Shown in pieces: positions 62,409 to 64,000 of a DNA stretch of 64,000 nt (the stretch's first letter is position 1; each line of letters begins with the position of its first letter). A program made the translations under genes and the position numbers. The stretch is from Aurantiacibacter odishensis. GTDB taxonomy: Bacteria > Pseudomonadota > Alphaproteobacteria > Sphingomonadales > Sphingomonadaceae. The stretch covers positions 186,001 through 250,000 of the forward strand of contig NZ_QYOS01000021.1 in NCBI RefSeq assembly GCF_003605195.1. Direction: 5' to 3'. The notes under the pieces were generated by a model, which did not search any database, was not told where the DNA came from, and saw nothing but the letters and a program-made list of their open reading frames with translations.

Positions 62409-63646
62409 TGGACGAGACCGACGTCCTGATCGTCGGTGCAGGGCCGGTGGGTATGCTCACCGGCCTTGCCTTGGCGCAAGGCGGCGCGAGCGTGCGTGTG
62501 CTGGAGAAGGAGCCGCACATCATCAACAGCCCGCGCGCGGCAGTCTACTTTCCCTCGACGCTCATCGTACTGGAGGAGCTTGGCTTGCTCGACGAGCTGC
62601 TGGAGATCGGTTTCACCAACCGGATGTTGGGCACGCACATCCCCGAATTCGGCTATCACTCGGTGGTAGAGACGAAGCCGGTCGAGGGCATTCCCTTCGA
62701 TTACCAGCTTCACGCAGGCCAGCACGATGTGGCCCGCGTGGCCATGGAGCACGCGCAGAAGCTGGGCGTGGAGGTGCTGTTCGATCACGAAGTCACCGCG
62801 CTTTCAGAGGACGACGATGGCATCACCGTCACCGCTGGGGGAAAGGATTTTCGCGCGAAATGGCTGATCGGCTGCGACGGCGCGCGCAGCACGGTGCGCA
62901 AGGTGGCGGGCATAGAGTTCGAGGGCCACACCTGGCCCGAGCGGTTCATCGCCACCAACGTGAAATTCCCGTTCGAAGAAATCGGGTACGAGCAGGCGAA
63001 CTTCGTCTGCGATCCGGTGAACATGGCAGTGATCGCGCAGCTCAATCGCGACGGCCTTTGGCGCTGCACCTACATGGAAGACGCATCCCTGCCGCTGGAG
63101 ACTTACGAGGAGCGCATCCACGAGCGCTACGAATGGTTCTTGCAGGGGCGCAAGGATTACGAGATCGTCTCTTCCAGCCCCTACATGCTGCACCAGCGCG
63201 CGGGCGAGACGCTGCGCAAGGGCCGCGTGCTGCTGGCGGGCGATGCCGCCCATGCGACGAACCCGTGCGGCGGGCTGGGCCTGACCTCGGGCGTGTGGAC
63301 CGGCGCGGTGCTGGCAGACGTGCTGGGCGCGGTGCTGCGCGGCGAGGAGAACGAGGAAATCCTCGACCGCTTCTCCGAAGAGCGGCGGCGCATTTTCTGG
63401 GAGATCGTCTCCCCCGCGGCGACCGAGAACAAGCGCATGTTGCAGGAGAGCGATCCGGCAGCGCGCCAGCAGGACCTCGCCCATATCAGCGCGCTGGACG
63501 AGAACCCGGAAAGCGGCGCGCTGCTGATGCTGTTTGCCTACAAGGTGATCGGCGACGTGCTGCGCGAAGGCAGCCGCTGGGCCGATGCCGACCCCAGCGA
63601 CCGGGTGGCGATCAACATCAAGGGCAGGCAGGGACAGATCCATTGA
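62408..63646 (+). CDS. FAD-dependent monooxygenase (class A flavin hydroxylase type)
   Basis: This 412-residue PheA/MhpA/TfdB-like flavoprotein would hydroxylate an aromatic or similar compound using NAD(P)H and O2. The FAD motif is VLIVGAGPVGMLTGLALAQGG (start), the middle motif WLIGCDGARSTVRKVAGIEF and the late motif RVLLAGDAAHATNPCGGLGL with TSGVWTGAVLADVL. The ATG overlaps the PQQ enzyme stop by one base, and its stop overlaps the next PQQ gene. It lacks the long C-terminal thioredoxin-like domain of phenol hydroxylases. Substrate unknown. Confidence 0.87.
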   Translation: MDETDVLIVGAGPVGMLTGLALAQGGASVRVLEKEPHIINSPRAAVYFPSTLIVLEELGLLDELLEIGFTNRMLGTHIPEFGYHSVVETKPVEGIPFDYQLHAGQHDVARVAMEHAQKLGVEVLFDHEVTALSEDDDGITVTAGGKDFRAKWLIGCDGARSTVRKVAGIEFEGHTWPERFIATNVKFPFEEIGYEQANFVCDPVNMAVIAQLNRDGLWRCTYMEDASLPLETYEERIHERYEWFLQGRKDYEIVSSSPYMLHQRAGETLRKGRVLLAGDAAHATNPCGGLGLTSGVWTGAVLADVLGAVLRGEENEEILDRFSEERRRIFWEIVSPAATENKRMLQESDPAARQQDLAHISALDENPESGALLMLFAYKVIGDVLREGSRWADADPSDRVAINIKGRQGQIH

Positions 63647-64000
63647 GAACCTTACGAACATTCCTCGCCGGTGCCGCCGCGCTCGCACTCACCCTGCCCG
63701 CCGCCGCGCAGGAAGAAGTGGCGGACGGCGATTGGCCGCACTATGCGCGCACCCATTCGGGTCAACGCTATGCGCCGCTGGCGGACATTAACCGCGATAA
63801 CGTGGGCCAGATCGAGCGCGCCTGGGAATACCGCCTGCGCCCGCAGGGTGGCGGCTTCATCCTCGCCGGCACCGTGCCCAGCGTGGTCGACGGGATCATG
63901 TACCTGCCGCTGGGCGATGCCGTGGTGGCGCTGGAAGCGCATACGGGCCACGAAATCTGGCGGCACGCAGTGGAAGGCACGACCGTGCGCCGCCGCGTCA
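63643..64000 (+). CDS. Second PQQ-dependent dehydrogenase, N-terminal part
   Basis: The gene begins at a TTG (63643) overlapping the monooxygenase stop and runs off the right edge (119 codons). It opens with a signal peptide (RTLRTFLAGAAALALTLPAAAQ) and the propeller start DWPHYARTHSGQRYAPLADI, then VVDGIMYLPLGDAVVALEAHTGHEIW, both typical of PQQ alcohol dehydrogenases. It is a different protein from the one upstream. Whether it has a heme domain cannot be seen. Confidence 0.85.
   Translation, partial: MRTLRTFLAGAAALALTLPAAAQEEVADGDWPHYARTHSGQRYAPLADINRDNVGQIERAWEYRLRPQGGGFILAGTVPSVVDGIMYLPLGDAVVALEAHTGHEIWRHAVEGTTVRRRV

Overview
The window is a high-GC, densely packed stretch of a chromosome with almost no accessory DNA. 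The gene families, the gene order and a circularly permuted two-piece tmRNA with an ANDN-type tag point to an alphaproteobacterium. Several features suggest Sphingomonadales (Erythrobacteraceae or Sphingomonadaceae): a large TonB receptor, a LigE-like glutathione transferase, the infA-maf-RNase E/G-yacG cluster, and the glmU/glmS and hdaA/cysE layouts. That placement is inference, because no 16S rRNA gene is present. I see no CRISPR array, prophage, insertion sequence or integrase.

Layout. 1-6.8 kb: edge fragment, APC permease, diguanylate cyclase, HI0933-type flavoprotein and a TonB receptor on the minus strand. 7-9.2 kb: infA, maf, a short RNase E/G homologue, yacG and tRNA-Phe(GAA). 9.2-13 kb (minus): an unusual thioredoxin-reductase-like flavoprotein and two secreted double NTF2-like paralogues. 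13-18 kb: wrbA, a DECH-box helicase with a membrane-like hairpin, a Na+/H+ antiporter and a lipoprotein. 18.3-24.5 kb: purC, an M16 protease, a hydrolase/OsmC fusion, purS and purQ. 24.5-30.5 kb (minus): GGDEF-EAL protein, glmS, a small unknown protein and glmU. 30.5-36.3 kb: gph, then DUF2794-cysE-hdaA-DUF2066-like on the minus strand, then purM and a purN-MmcQ fusion. 36.3-41.8 kb: sulfotransferase, two NTF2-like paralogues, ndk, a lipoprotein, holC, DUF2256 and pepA. 42-47.6 kb: lptD-surA-pdxA-rsmA. 48.2-51.6 kb: an M20 hydrolase with astA and astB. 51.7-52.3 kb: a sigma-54 promoter driving two small membrane proteins. 52.3-52.7 kb: ssrA. 52.7-53.7 kb: tandem mscL. 53.8-57.5 kb: lemA-TPM-TPM-NUDIX-panE. 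57.5-60.2 kb: LigE-like GST, 2-hydroxyacid dehydrogenase and glycerate kinase. 60.3-64 kb: PQQ quinohemoprotein dehydrogenase, FAD monooxygenase and the start of a second PQQ dehydrogenase.

How the genes work together. Purine synthesis is scattered (purC, purS/Q, purM/N). Cell-envelope work is strongly represented: glmU/S for UDP-GlcNAc, lptD/surA, TonB, MscL, and possibly the sigma-54 pair. The ast genes remove arginine nitrogen. The 2-hydroxyacid dehydrogenase and glycerate kinase could carry hydroxypyruvate or glyoxylate products to 3-phosphoglycerate. The right edge looks like a periplasmic alcohol-oxidation and flavin-hydroxylation operon.

The least explained signals are the sigma-54-driven pair of small membrane proteins, the helicase with a hydrophobic hairpin, the PurN-MmcQ fusion, the cNMP-domain flavoprotein without a CxxC, and the PQQ/flavin operon. 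Most of the window is ordinary housekeeping sequence, so these are leads rather than demonstrated new systems.
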